From positions 124,001 through 188,000 of the forward strand of contig JACTVC010000032.1 of NCBI GenBank assembly GCA_018417955.1: a DNA stretch of 64,000 nt. The letters are read 5' to 3'. Every line of letters begins with the position of its first letter. Within the stretch, counting starts at the first letter, position 1. The notes under the pieces are model-generated. The model had not been told where the DNA came from. It ran no database searches and saw only the letters and a program-made list of their open reading frames with translations. The translations under genes were made by a program, and so were the position numbers. This document shows, piece after piece, positions 45,174 through 57,207 of the stretch. Source of the DNA: Laccaria trichodermophora. Its lineage: Eukaryota; Basidiomycota; Agaricomycetes; Agaricales; Hydnangiaceae.

Positions 45174-45732
45174 TCAGACAAGCTCGGGAGGTTCTGATGT
45201 GCCCAATTGATCAGAAAGGGCAGTAATCTCGCGTGATAGCCTAGAGACTATATGTAGAAAGGTCAATCAGCCAATTAGTACTCAAGAAAACAGATGTAAC
45301 GACATACGCAGCTTTCTCGCGAGAGAGTGACTACCCAGAATGTTGCTGTCAACAGCTCCTTCATCATCGTCTTCGTTGCTTGTGTCGACCTCTGGTTGTG
45401 TGGTGGGAGGCGGTTGGACATCGGGTGGGTCGTGTCTGCTGCATATGGAGGCGTTGAGCCCTAGCTTGGAAGGCGTGCAGCAGCTAACTTATCGAGCTAT
45501 TGGTTTGTAATAATCATCTGCCACAGGTCCTTGACAGCTGCAATATGCCTTGATTCGGTGATTGATTAACAAAGGCCGTTTGGCGCGCCGAACTCTTGAA
45601 TCAAAAACCTGTACTAGTAAGTAATGAACGATAGAATGTTGGCGCGTTGCGCTCACGGTGGACCAAATAACAAAACCTAATTACACGGACAATTTGAGGT
45701 GGAACATGACCTGCAATAGCAGGGAGGTAGAC
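45174..45732 (-). pseudogene. Decayed transposase-associated C-terminal module
   Basis: Minus-strand blocks read VYLPAIAGHVPPQIVRVIRF, then EFGAPNGLC, a stop, SITESRHIAAVKDLWQMI, a stop, LDKLAAARLPS. The GHVP..VR, FGAPNGLC, SITES.HI.AVK and LDKLAAAR phrases, in this order, are a module I know from many Agaricomycete transposon proteins; I do not assign the family name. At least three in-frame stops and a shortened first block show it is dead. It may be the remnant of another element unrelated to the adjacent Plavaka gene. Confidence 0.55.
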
Positions 45733-45844
45733 CTGCAAAGGGAATAAGTCAATGGCGCGAGATGGAGGAGACTAAACATACCTTCATGAGAGCCTTGGAG
45801 TCATCTCACGTCCCAGTCCACTGTTTGAAGTCGCGACCGTGAAT

Positions 45845-46071
45845 TGCACGTGACTCACTTGGTCACATGGTACCTCATAGCTGCTTCTTCACGCTTAAGT
45901 ACTATCCAAACTCAGTTTCAATATAAAATGTATATTTCCTTGGGTAGCAAGACCTCATTTATGGCCTTACCACAAATATTGGAATTAGTTTGATTGTGAA
46001 AGAGCGATCTATAATTGACAAAGTGGAGGCAAGATTAGGTAAGTAGACACTTGGACTCATGTGACTAGTAA
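45845..46071 (+). repeat. Dispersed repeat, copy B
   Basis: Partner of 21763-22002 in opposite orientation. It lies just upstream of the subtilase pseudogene. Confidence 0.7.
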
Positions 46072-46095
46072 CCTTTTGACCTAGTATTAGTAACC

Positions 46096-48794
46096 GTGAC
46101 TCCTACTAGTTCATGTTCCATGCTGGTTACTTGTCTGTATGCGACAAAATACCTGCCTAGTTCTTCTCTAGCTTTAACCACTCAACTGGATTGCTGTTAC
46201 AGATGCTTCTTACCCGTTATTCAATGGCCTAGTCAACCTTCACGACGAAGGGTCTTCAAGGGTCATGGTGTTGTCAACCTCTCGAATAAGCGAATAAGCG
46301 CTCACAGGAGCCACTGCTATTCTTTGGTTGACGATAATCCGCTACAGTCTCTCGACGCAGTGTACGATTTACTCAAGTTGCGTGACGTTTCTTTCCAAGT
46401 CGACAAAGAGTACAATTCACCAGACCTCTTCGTCGGAGCTGCTTTGACCGTCACAGTACGTCGTCTCTTCTTCATTTCTTCATAAATGCTCATGTATAAC
46501 GCATACATCCACAGAGCGCCACCGTACGTCCCTCAAACCAACTCAACCCAACTCCACATCATTAACACAAAACAGGATGCAATCGCCCTCCAAAACAGCC
46601 CAGTCATCAAAGCCATTCGCCCCGTAACAACCTTCCAAAGGCCCAAACCCGTCAGTGTACACGTCGTTTCCGGACCCTACCATCCCACCAGACTCGGAAT
46701 CGACCCACATCCTCACCGTACGGTGTTTCTTTTCTCTCTTCTTCCAAGTCTTCTTTGGATTCTAAGCATGCGATAATAGGGCGTTGATAAGCAACACGAA
46801 AGGTATCACCGGAAAGGGCATCAAGATCGGGATGTACGCACTCCTCTTCTCTTCTATCTCTCCTTCCTGACGTAACGTAATCTAGCATCGACACTGGTAT
46901 CGACTATACCCATCCTTTACTCGGTGGAAAATTTGGTCCAGGGAATAAAGTCATTGGGGGATACGATTTCGTTGGAGATAAGTATGATGGTAAGTACCCC
47001 CTTTCTTTTTGTTTTGAAGTCGTCGTCGTGGCGTATGACTCGTCTCTCTCTGCCTATAGGGTGTTTGGGTGCACTGGGTCTGTAACTGATGATAGTAAGT
47101 TTCTTGCCTGCCTTCGTTGTAACTTACCTATAATTCACCTTTTTTCTACGTAGTCATCGTCGAAGCTCTGCTAAGGGGCGTCAAAGACGGCCAAGATATT
47201 TTGACTCTCTCCCTGGGCGGTCCGGACGGCTGGACTGAATCGTCAAGTAGCGTAGTGGCGAGCAGGATCGCTGCGTCTGGTAAGGTCGTCACTATTGCTG
47301 GAAACGACGTATGTCTGTCTCTCAAAGGTTCTCCAAGTTGGATAGATCATTAATGCTATGTAATGTGAAGGGTGCCTCAGGGTCTTGGTACAGCTCCAGT
47401 CCAGGAAACCGCGTTGACGTGATTTCCGTATCTAGCGTGGACAAGTAAGCTTTGTTTTTCCTCTTTTTTCCTTCCTTTCTGACGACTTGCGACTTGAAAA
47501 GCACCGTCATTCCTCTCCAAAAACTCAACGTCAACGGGCGTCCCACACGACCAAATCATCTACTTTGCCACTTTCCCCTTGCCTACACCTGGGGATTCAC
47601 CTATTTATGCTACGTCTATCGTTGATGATGCATGCGAGCCACTTCCGGATAGTACACCTGATTTGTCCAAGTTTGTGGATCATTAGGCGGGGGACTTGTA
47701 CTTTTGTGAAATAACCTCTTGGTCGAAGTTGGCTGGAATCAATAGCAAGTCAAGCCACCACGTCTCGACTATGAAGTCCACTTTTCGGAGTCACAAGCCA
47801 CTGGCATGAGTTTTCTGATCTGTCTCACTACTACCATCCCTCTTGGCTTCGTCCGAATTCCCTCCTCATCCAGTCCCTTCTAATAACTTGAAGCTCCCCG
47901 ATCCTGAAGGGTGGCTCATCGAGTGAAATCATAAGAGTCCTTGGCGGTCCTTCAGTTGGTTGGCGCTTTTCTTGTCAGCAATCCATGCACAAATCTGTAT
48001 TTGATCCATCTCAGGCGATATCCTCCTGCCGGTGCGTTGTCAGAGGAAACTCGCGACGAGGGTGTGGGTCAGGCGTTGGATGATACTGCTCGATGAAAAT
48101 CTGCCTGAGTCGGCTTCAACTACAATTACAAGCTCTACTCCGATAACCCAGGCATGTACGTCGAGATAACCCAGGCATATACTTCGATTCTGGCATTTGC
48201 CAACTGGCTCGTTGTGCGAGGACGATGGGGGATGGGGTTATGTCATTTGCGGACCCTCAAGGACTACCAGAGGTCACTAAGCTCACTTTTGTGCCCGGTT
48301 TTTGGCCCACCTTTGTGAGTACGTTCGACGTCGACTTCCAAATCAAGGTGCCTTGCCATCTGAGTCTTTTTCGTTGACCTAACCCCATTTTAGACGAAGC
48401 CTGGAATGAACTTGAAGACGCAGACACTCTGAACCGATTTCGAAAATCAGTTGGGCTTCGCCCATGCCAAGAAGACAGGTTTTCCTATCAAAGGCGCCGG
48501 CACCAGAGGCTTTTACTTATTTAGCCCTCAGACGAATCAGCTAGAGTGATCATTTCTCCTCAAAGACGTAAGCTCGGGAAGTCTCCTTTGGATTCTTACC
48601 ATCCTGGTCCAGAGTCTTTCCCGCCTCGTGGTAATGAAGTCACGCAAGTTCGCAAAGACATGTTCAAGGTCAACAAACCTGTAATCGAATCTTTGCCTCC
48701 TGCACTGACGCTGCAACAGGGCATTGGGATCGTCGAATGTCAAACGCCTAACGAGTACATCTCCTGCCCTTTGAATTACCGTAACACTGTTTAA
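46096..48794 (+). pseudogene. Subtilisin-like serine protease pseudogene
   Basis: The propeptide-like region reads DVSFQVDKEYNSPDLFVGAA and then SPVIKAIRPVTTFQRPKPV. The catalytic Asp block IDTGIDYTHPLLGGKFGPG follows at about 46.9 kb. The exon expected to hold the catalytic His (HGTHVAG type) is missing: GGYDFVGDKYDG is followed directly by VFGCTGSVTDD, and the junction is out of phase. The oxyanion-hole block VVTIAGND and SPGNRVDVISVSSVD are present. After about 47.65 kb the frame collapses; the GTSMA serine block is not found, and only scattered C-terminal pieces remain to 48.8 kb. An intact member would be a secreted S8 protease (PoSl/Vpr-like). Confidence 0.75.
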
Positions 48795-50764
48795 TCTCAT
48801 GTCTGGTTTGAAGGAAACGACTTCAAGACAAGTGGTTGACATCACGGTTCAATGATGTGACCACCGTGACAGCACCTCTTTGGTCGATCACAACAACTTG
48901 AACTTGGCAAGTCAAAGCTGTCCATAGCAGTGATATCAGATCCACAACCTCCAATGACGATCCCGCACATCCACATCCACCCTTTTATTCCCCCGCACAA
49001 GTTCGCCCACAAAAGACCCTACTTCCATCGTCATCTTTATACCTCTAAACGCAGTAAAAAACAATCCTTCCTCGCTCTTCCTCTTTACCGCAGCACCATC
49101 CAGCACCATCGAATCCATAGTATTATACTCACACAGCACCACTATGTCCCATCCACGCGCCTTCCCCGAGTCATCAGGTGTCTCCGACGAAGTTCAAGCT
49201 TTCTAGGGAGAGCGGGCATAGGTATAGTCAGAGCTTGACTTCGGAGGAACCAAGGTCTTTGTCTGTACCTCCGTTCAGGTCTTCGTCTCCTCCGTCTTCT
49301 TCATAGGAACGGGATGGAGATGAAGAGGACGAAACGCGTTGATACCCTCCTTTGTCTACCATACCCACAAGACGCCAAAAACATAGTCACTAACACGCCT
49401 ATCTGCCCACCTCTCCTCCACTCTCCATGGTGTTGGGGCTAGGGAGATTCCGGACCAATTGACGCATGATACCACTGCATGGGAAAACGTTTTTGAGGTT
49501 GAACGAGGGTGATTTTGACAGGTACGTGTTCTTCTTTCCTTAATTCTACTCTTTCTCTTTTTTGTTTTTATTTCTACCTAGTGCTAAAAATTGGATTGAA
49601 TCAAAGGTTTGATCCTCCCAAAACCCACCACCATCCTCCTCCTCTCCGCCTCCCGCTCCCTGCTTCAAGATGTCCTACGAGGCCGGATTTGGGGGTTCTT
49701 TTAGCGTTGATGTGGGGAGGAGGAGCAGGACAACAACGCACTCTTCCCTCGCAGGGGACAGTACACGATTTATTCTCGTTTTCTGCTTCTAGCCCTGTGC
49801 TGGCCACGGTCCTAGTGCAAATTTTGAGGGAAGAGACGGAAGGAGAAACGATTCAATCGCCGTACCCGCCCTGCCCCTGCTTACGCCTGTACATATCGGC
49901 TCTGGCTCGTGCTCTCCATTTGTGCCTATGGGTTTTCCTGTCGTTTCCGGTTCCCATCAATAGGTACAGGTTTGCCATCCGTTCCCATGAATTCTGGTTT
50001 CTCCTAGGCACAGGCTCTCCGTTCGCTGAGGTTCGAATGGATACAGCAGGACTGTACATGCTGCCATACCTTCCATCCCATCGAACTCTATGCCTCCAAT
50101 GACAATAATCCCACTTGTCAGTGGCCCAGGCCAAGAACACTCTTGTCCCCTTCCTCTCTGCCACACAACAACATCTCGTAGACGTAGACCCCCCTCTTTT
50201 CAGTGCTGGTGTGGGTGGGGAAAGGAAGAGGGCGGGCATTGCGACAACGGTGACCGGTTCCGGGGTTGTTATTGTTATGCATTATAGGCCACGGCCTGAC
50301 GTATCCAGTGGCGGGAGACTCTCCCACTCTCCTACACAACCAATAACCAATAACAGGAGTACGAAGGAGTGGGAGTTGGAGTTGGGTGGGACCGTTATGC
50401 GAAGGTTGGTGGCGCCGCTGAGAAGGTTAGTGCCGGTGGGGAGGAGAAAGACGAAGACGGGAATGGACGTACAAGAGCGAGAAGGCCGCGGAACTAGAGC
50501 AAGTAATGCTCTAAGCGGAACTCGAGGAAGAGATGGAAAACATTCCATTCAACTTGGTGGTCTCAACATGTTTGCTCTTCCTCGGTCTGTCGTCTTTCTT
50601 GTGTTAAGTTACAAGACGATGTCTTTTTGAAATGGGGGTGAACAACTTCGCAGGTTATGGGTTACATGTATGGTTGTCCTGTGGGATTCTCTACGCAAGT
50701 TGTTATGTACTGGTACTGTACTCCTGGGCCATAAGCCAGCATGAACTTTTTTGTGAAGAATGCT
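48795..50764. other. Stretch without a supported gene
   Basis: Several open frames up to 197 codons exist on both strands, with serine/proline-rich or arginine-rich products and no recognisable family. One block near 49.45 kb (DQLTHDTTAWENVFEVERG) looks like a coding remnant. Possibly one or two decayed genes. Confidence 0.4.
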
Positions 50765-50771
50765 TATATAA
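50765..50771 (+). promoter_or_regulatory. TATA box of the 50.8-kb gene
   Basis: TATATAA within GCTTATATAAGC, 62-68 bp before the ATG at 50833. Confidence 0.5.
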
Positions 50772-50832
50772 GCAACACCTTCTTCAAGCCAACATTCAGC
50801 ACCGCAGCAATTCACCAGAATCCCACCACAAG

Positions 50833-53800
50833 ATGCCAGAAATTCAGGAAATCAATGGAATTGAAAATATTATCAACAATGCAAAGGGGACAAATCTCAC
50901 AGTGAAGCAACTTGCCAACACCTCCTGTATGTAATTGCTTATCAGTAAAATTAAGGCCTATTTCAAGTTGGTCACTGACATGCAAAACTTTCCATAGTCC
51001 ACTTGGAGATTATTCCTATTGCCTTTTCTATGGGAACTGCCACAAGACCTTATACAACTCTCACAGTTGACCGATCCAACTACCATGAACATGAATCTGA
51101 CTGCAATGTTGGCTTTTCTGCAAATTCTTCACCTTCACCTACTAGTATTCCAGACACACCTGCACCTTCAAATTCTCCCCCTCCAGCAACACACGATGCA
51201 CCTTCACCTTCCTCCTCACTATTTTTTGACATACCTTCACCTCCTTGCTCTTCAATTGAGGCTCCAGAGCTTTCTGATGCTCCAGATGATCTTTCTGATG
51301 CTCCAAATCTTTCTGATGCTCCATATATTTCTGGTGCTCCAGAGCTTTCTGATGATTCAGACTTGGACTCAAGCCAAGCTGCTAAGTATGGATATCCCCC
51401 AGCAAGCTGGATTGAACATTCTCAGGACAAGCCTTGGCTGTACTTACTAGAGAACCCAGAATCTGGGAACCTCATATGTGTCAAAAGGGGAAAGTTGCTC
51501 ATGATGATTGCTGGTCCACATGCAGCACTCATCTGGCTAGGTCTTGAAGGAAACATCGTGGTGTTACCAACTCCTGTCTATCAGGAGATAGTGTCAAATG
51601 ATGTTCCAGGCGGAAACCCTGACCCAGTCAAAGCTAATCTGATGCGACGTTTCATTATTCCAGATAGATTCAAAGTTGAATACTCACATGGCTGGAATTC
51701 CACTGAATCCCGAACCATTAGGCTGTATGCTGCATGGGTTTCAGACAACTGGACCTATGCTCTGAGTGACTTCTCTGGGCTTGTTAGATTTCATGTTGTC
51801 AGCTGCCATGGAGGCTGGTCAAAGGCTGACCTTGATTATAGAAACCCTCAGTCTGTATGTCTTCCACCTCTTTCTCTTATCAGAGCTAAAATCTTATCAT
51901 TTATTAAATAGTCATGGACCAGTCTTTTCAGCTCTGCCTTCAGTGGAGGTCCTGACTGGCATTTGGAGACAGAATTAGCAAGACAGGCTCTAGACAGGTG
52001 GAGAGCTGATGTTTGTCAGGAACATCAAATCTATTTGCAAGAGATAGCTGCTCTCCACCAGGCACATGCAAAAGCACATTCCAATCACAGAATTGACTCA
52101 TTCTTTGCAAGAAAGTACCTCCATTTCTTCATTGTGAGGCTGAGATATTTTTAATTTTTTTTTACAGATCTACAGGCACTCTTGAAGGAAGGGAAAGGCC
52201 AGCCCTTGATACAAGTTTGCTTCCCAACCCTCCCAGAAGGCCCATCATTAAAGAAATTTGCAACAACCCATTTGGTGCCTTTAGTGGATTTGGTCGTCAC
52301 TGTGCCAACGACTTTCTTTTCTTGAATGCAATATTTCCAGGCATGCCATCTTACCTCATCTGTTCAAATGATAAATCCTATGAAGATTTCAAAGATGCCA
52401 TCTATTGTTATGTTACCCAATTTTCCTCTACCGAATTCTACTGGCTTGTCTCTTCCATTCCAAACACCCAAAATCCTTTCTCCTTCAACGAAACCTCCAA
52501 CACAAAATATATTGACAAATATATTCAGGTATTCCGTAGAGCATATGCCAATGTTCCAAAAAAGCTCTATGAAAAGTATGCAAAACTTGGTCTTCTAGAT
52601 CCAGAGCATACTATAGGCAGGTTACAATATTTTCTTTTCTTTGGCTAATATTGACCAGATCATAGGCCTCACTTACAATAAAGGTTCTAATTTGAAAGCA
52701 GTCACTGGCAACTCCAAGAAAGTGCAAGTCTACTTTTATTCCAAGCCTCTCAGGGCATATAGTATAATCAAAGCCCAAGTTCCAAGGGATTGGACTCTGG
52801 TTCCTCTTTCAAAAGTATGTCCTAATATTTCTATTAATTTGATTGTTAAATTTTTATATGTCTAGATTCCTGTCCAGAAAGACATCAAATGCTTTGGATT
52901 CCAAACTACTATCGGATTGGCCCAATTTCGAGAACAACTTCTGAATCGCCAGCAATGGAAAGGGGTTGAACCAGGAACTCAGAAGCCTGGAAGGCCTGCA
53001 AGGGTAAAATATTTACTTGATTTGTTGATTGATATTTTTCTAATCAAATGATATACCTGTAGGTTAGCACAGGAAAGAGAGGAAGACCCCAAAAAACAAG
53101 TTTAACAAAGCTACAGATTATAAGGCTAATGGATGAACATGTAGGCAGAAAACCTTTAGAGAGGTATGTGATTGTTGCTTCTATTGCATTTGTGGGCACT
53201 CTACTGAATACTACTCATATTTATAGGCTACCAGATGGATCCAGAACCTCAACAAGTCCCATTGAAGATGATGATCCCATTGAAGAAGAAGAAGAAATTC
53301 AAGAAATCATTGAAAAAGAAGTCCAAGATCCCATTGATGAAGAAGAAGTCCAAGGTCAAGATTCTAGCAATGAAATCAATGTATGGAACTATGAGATACA
53401 AGATGAAGAGATGGAAGAGGTAGCTCTTGAAGAAAATGAAGTGAATGTTGAGGGTAATGATTTATATGAGAAACCAGAGCTACAAAGGTAAGCATTTATT
53501 TTTCTAGATCCTTCTTTATTAAATTTCCTCTCTATTTTAGCTCAATTATTCTAATGGAACAGTCAAAGATTGTTGCTGGTTCTAGTCTAAAGCGCACCCG
53601 TTCGGTCTCAGAAAGCTCAAAACACATATCCACCATGGAGGTACTTGGTTTGGTTGTCATTATGGTAGTTTTGAGAACTAAATTTTCCACCATCTGCCAT
53701 CAGCAAGAACACCAGGCAGAAGCAGAAGCCAAGCACCGCAGGAAAGAGCTCCAAGATCATGCAAATAAAATTGCTTGGAAGAATCCCTTCAGTGATCCAG

Positions 53801-53940
53801 CAGACTGGTCAAATTCTAAGAAGAGAGAGAAGAAGAGAAGACCATGGAGAAAAGGAGATGAAAGGCTAGACCTCACTGTATTGGAGGCCCAAAGAATGCT
53901 GAAGGATCCAGAGGGATTTTATTATGCCCCTTATATGTAG
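50833..53940 (+). CDS. Uncharacterised multi-exon protein, possibly transposon-linked
   Basis: The ATG at 50833 opens MPEIQEINGIENIINNAKGT. The donor CCT|GTATGT and acceptor CCATAG join in phase to FHLEIIPIAFSMGT. At least eight further exons follow to the stop at 53938-53940. Features in order: a serine/proline-rich stretch with repeated LSDAP units; a globular part (KPWLYLLENPESGNLICVKR, FHVVSCHGGWSKADLDYRNP); a long helical block (RPIIKEICNNPFGAFSGFGR, YIDKYIQVFRRAYANVPKKL); AT-hook-like GRP phrases (KPGRPAR, GKRGRPQK); an acidic region; and a basic tail KREKKRRPWRKGD. I recognise no family. It resembles the KDZ gene in AT-rich introns and acidic/basic layout, but not in sequence. It is flanked downstream by a MITE. 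Confidence 0.65.
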
Positions 53941-54024
53941 TATTCCTCAGCTTCTCACTGATTTTATTTTGAGACTACCAAATGGAGATAGACAGTTGAA
54001 ATCAAGCATCTTCAAAGTACATTA

Positions 54025-54698
54025 GGGGAATTCAAAGTTGACGCAGCGGCCGCTGAGAAATGGTTGCTACAGATTAATTTACTTCCATCAAAGCGATTCA
54101 ACTTTGATCGCTCAACAAGTGCATGATCCCTGAATCGCTTTGAATCGGTTCAAATTCAGTTGCTGCTTCCAACTTTCAGACTCCGAAGATTTTCAATCTC
54201 ACAAATATAATTGTTTTCGCTGGTGTGTATGGCAGTTCAACAGCCATTACCTGCTCTTAGTCATAGAAAACAATTAATATAGGTTATATATAATACATGC
54301 ACTGTATATATGCATTTTTCATTTTTTTTTTCACCCAAGTTCCAATCTAAATTTAATGTTTAGTGATCCTTATAATTAAAATCAGTCCAACAAAAACTGC
54401 ACAAAAACTTTATATCAAAAAAATTACAAGAATAGTTCCAGCCACTTGGACACTTGCTAGACAGACGGGGTTGTCTTTTTCACTTGAAATGTAAGGGAGA
54501 AGTTGATGCTGCTCAGCGCCAAAAGCGGGGGATGATATAAATTGAAACCCCGACTGATTGACGCCCAATGCGATTTTGCTGCTGCAGCCAGATCAAAGCC
54601 AGATCTCCATCCGCTTCAAACTTTTTTGAAGCGTGGGAAATTTTACTTTTTTGTAGCAACCGCTTTGAAGCGGCCGCTATGGCAACTTTGAATTCCCC
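54025..54698. mobile_element. 674-bp MITE with TA target duplication
   Basis: Both ends share GGGGAATTCAAAGTTG, then AGCGGCCGCT, then GGTTGCTACA in inverted orientation, with few mismatches over about 48 bp. TA directly flanks each end (54023-54024 and 54699-54700). No coding capacity. The TA duplication suggests mobilisation by a Tc1/mariner-like or similar enzyme. Confidence 0.85.
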
Positions 54699-54700
54699 TA

Positions 54701-55104
54701 TTCTTCCTTGAGTAGCATTCAGATAATGACACCCAATTCACCCTACAAGCAGGCACCACAGAAAACTTTGGAAGGGAAATACAGTCCTTGCAGAAGTCTC
54801 AGATGTAGATTCAACTTTCTTGACTCTTGTCATGTATCATCCACAATTCTTGTTTTTGGTGGATGATGGAATATTTCTATCCTTCTTGTATGTAACCAGA
54901 TTTTCATAATTATTGAAATATTGGCAGGTTTTGTTAGTAGGCTGCCATAGTTGTAGAAGCCTGTGACTTTAAACTTATCATACATCGTCTTCCTACGTTC
55001 TTGTTGCTGGAACATTGATATCCTACTTTTGGACTTCTGACAAGGTTCTTGGAATTATAAAATATTGGCAAGTCATTGTAAAAGGCTGGAAAGCAATTTC
55101 AAAA
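54701..55104. other. Intergenic AT-rich stretch
   Basis: No gene seen. Confidence 0.5.
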
Positions 55105-55560
55105 TCATTCTCCCCTGTCATGGGTCTGCTGTAATTCTGATCATTGGCCACTAGTTACAACTTGGATACCATGATTGCACCACTTTTCAAATTTTTGTCA
55201 TGGATCAGCCACAATTCTAGTCAACGGCCACTAGTTACAGCTCAGCTACCTCAATTGCAGAACTTTATCTGAGGCTCAAATTAATTCACTTGTTAGGCCT
55301 ACAACTAAAATTCTTGCACAATGCTTACCAAATTTCATCTACTTTACACACCACTTACAAATTTTTGTCATGGATCAGCCACAATTCTGGTCAACAGCCA
55401 CTAGTTACAACTCGGCTATCTCAATTGCAAGATTACTGCAGTGAATTATCTGAGGCTCATAATAATTCCTTTGTTGGGCCTTCAACTGTAATTCTTGCAT
55501 TATGCTTACCACACTTCACCTACTTTACACACCATCTTCAAATTTATATCTAGCATTATC
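55105..55560. repeat. 170-bp tandem repeat, two copies plus a partial
   Basis: CATGGATCAGCCACAATTCT starts at 55199 and again at 55369 and is followed by matching sequence (GGCCACTAGTTACA or AGCCACTAGTTACA, CTACTTTACACACCA). A shortened copy begins near 55118. Confidence 0.85.
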
Positions 55561-56630
55561 CAAGGTACCAAAGCAGTGCCACATTGTTTTGACTTGACAA
55601 ATACTATCTGGCAAAATCAAGTGCCCGTGATTTTCCTGATGACTGTGCCCCACTCTAAGTCCAGCGTTCTTGCGACACTCCTCATCGCAAAACCAATCCG
55701 CCGAAGGTCGTTCCAGTAGCCCGCGACACGTAATATGGTACTGATAGAGGAAATCAGTGCCAGAGAGGTCAATTGGGTGTTGGGGAGCTTACAACGAAGT
55801 TGCACCCTGGTGAGTTACAGCGCAGAAGCTCCTTCTCAGAGACACCTTGCTCACATCCAAAATCAGCACATATCAGCTCGTCTTGCTCCAAGGGTCTAAC
55901 TCGACGTCGCCTCCCCGCTCTGGATGTTGATACCTCTGAAGATAAAGGTGTGTGATCAGTTATCTCTAGCGTATGCTCGACCAAAATACCTTCAAGCTGT
56001 TGATTGTTCGACATATCGGCCTCCTCGGTACCTGGAATACCCTCTTCAGCACCCTCTTCGACGACCTCTTCGTCATCCTCTGTCTCTTCTGCCGGCTCCT
56101 CGTCAATAACCCCATCAGCAGACCTAATCAGGTCACGGTCAGGCTTTTCCACTGAACAAGAACGAAAAGAACTCACCCCATTGCAAGTCTCGTGCTATGG
56201 CCTTCCGAGATCACCAGGCCATCCTTTTTCTTCTTTTTCTTCGACATTCGTGGCTTAGAAAGGTAAACACCTTGCATCAGCACCATCTCTTCGTCACTGA
56301 TCTTGTAATATTTTTCGTAGAGCTCGACGTTTGCGCGTGGATGGTCTGCTATGATATGCGACCTAAGATTGTACTTCCAGACGGCTGGGGCGTTGTCGGG
56401 ACAGAGGATGCACCGAAGCGGGTGGTTGGTACAAGGTGAGCGGCTTGTAAACTTGGCTGCATGCCCAAGTTTGAACTGTTTCGGAAGGTTGACACATTTG
56501 GACTTTTCCAGAGCCACCGTGGTGTATTTTCCTTTCGTTACTAAACGAATGACGCATCCGTTCGTCGAGCTGAGGCAGAGTCCGCATGCATCATTCACGT
56601 CGCGATGCCGAGTAATGTCAAAACTGGTAG
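55525..56630 (-). CDS. PHD-finger protein, 5' end not resolved
   Basis: Splicing the exon ending GCNFV to the exon starting YHITCRGLLE completes a PHD finger: C-x4-C..C-x4-C..H-x2-C..W-F-C-x3-C (ICADFGCEQG, RCNSPGCNFV, YHITC, WFCDEEC). PHD fingers read histone H3 tails, so a chromatin role is likely. Upstream lie an acidic stretch (EEPAEETEDDEEVVEEG) and a cysteine-rich part with DACGLCLSS, C-T-N-H and CILCPDNAPAVWKYNLRSH, plus a lysine run. The first visible exon begins near 56630 after acceptor CTACCAG; earlier exons are not seen, so the gene may be truncated beside a repeat. The last about 35 residues run into a tandem repeat. Confidence 0.7.
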
Positions 56631-56744
56631 ATACAAGTCAAAAATGCAGTATATCGGGCCTATTTATTTGAGATAAAGTTACGCGTTTAGAGGCCCTGCT
56701 GGACCCCCCTCCCCCCTAAGATGGTGTCTCGGAATTTGCCGGTC

Positions 56745-57200
56745 GGTACCCCTTGGGCTAGACTCTTCAACAACGCTTATTATTATGCTTGGCTTCCATT
56801 TTGAACTTCAAATTCGGTGTGTAGCAGGTGTGTTCTACTCCCGCTGGGTGTAACGTATATTTTTGTTATTTTCTTGCGCCAGCTTAGATATTTGTATGTG
56901 TAGCCTTACTTGGCTAGTCCTTCAACCGCACTTGTGTGAAGCGGTTATCATGCTTGGCTTCCATTCTGATTTAAATTCGGTGTGTAGCCCGTGGGTGCAA
57001 CTACTGTTGGGTGTAATATCCTTTTTGCTATTTTGTTGGGCAGGAATTGAGCAGCTTAGATGTTTATATGTGTACATGACTCTGCTAAATCTTGCACAGC
57101 ACTGGTGGCGAAATGGTTATGATAATCCTTGTCTTCTATTCTGAACTTTAAATTCAGCGTGTAGCAAGGGTTTTACACCCGATGGGTGTAAACTCCTTTT
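56745..57200. repeat. Diverged tandem repeat, three copies of 165-175 bp
   Basis: GGCTTCCATT (or GTCTTCTATT) followed by AAATTC(G/A)G(T/C)GTGTAGC recurs at 56791, 56956 and 57131. No gene. Confidence 0.8.
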
Positions 57201-57207
57201 TGTTGTT

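Noticed and set aside
49509..50630. Frames of 197 and 171 codons
   Set aside because: Low-complexity, overlapping frames on both strands look similar, and there is no domain or convincing exon chain.
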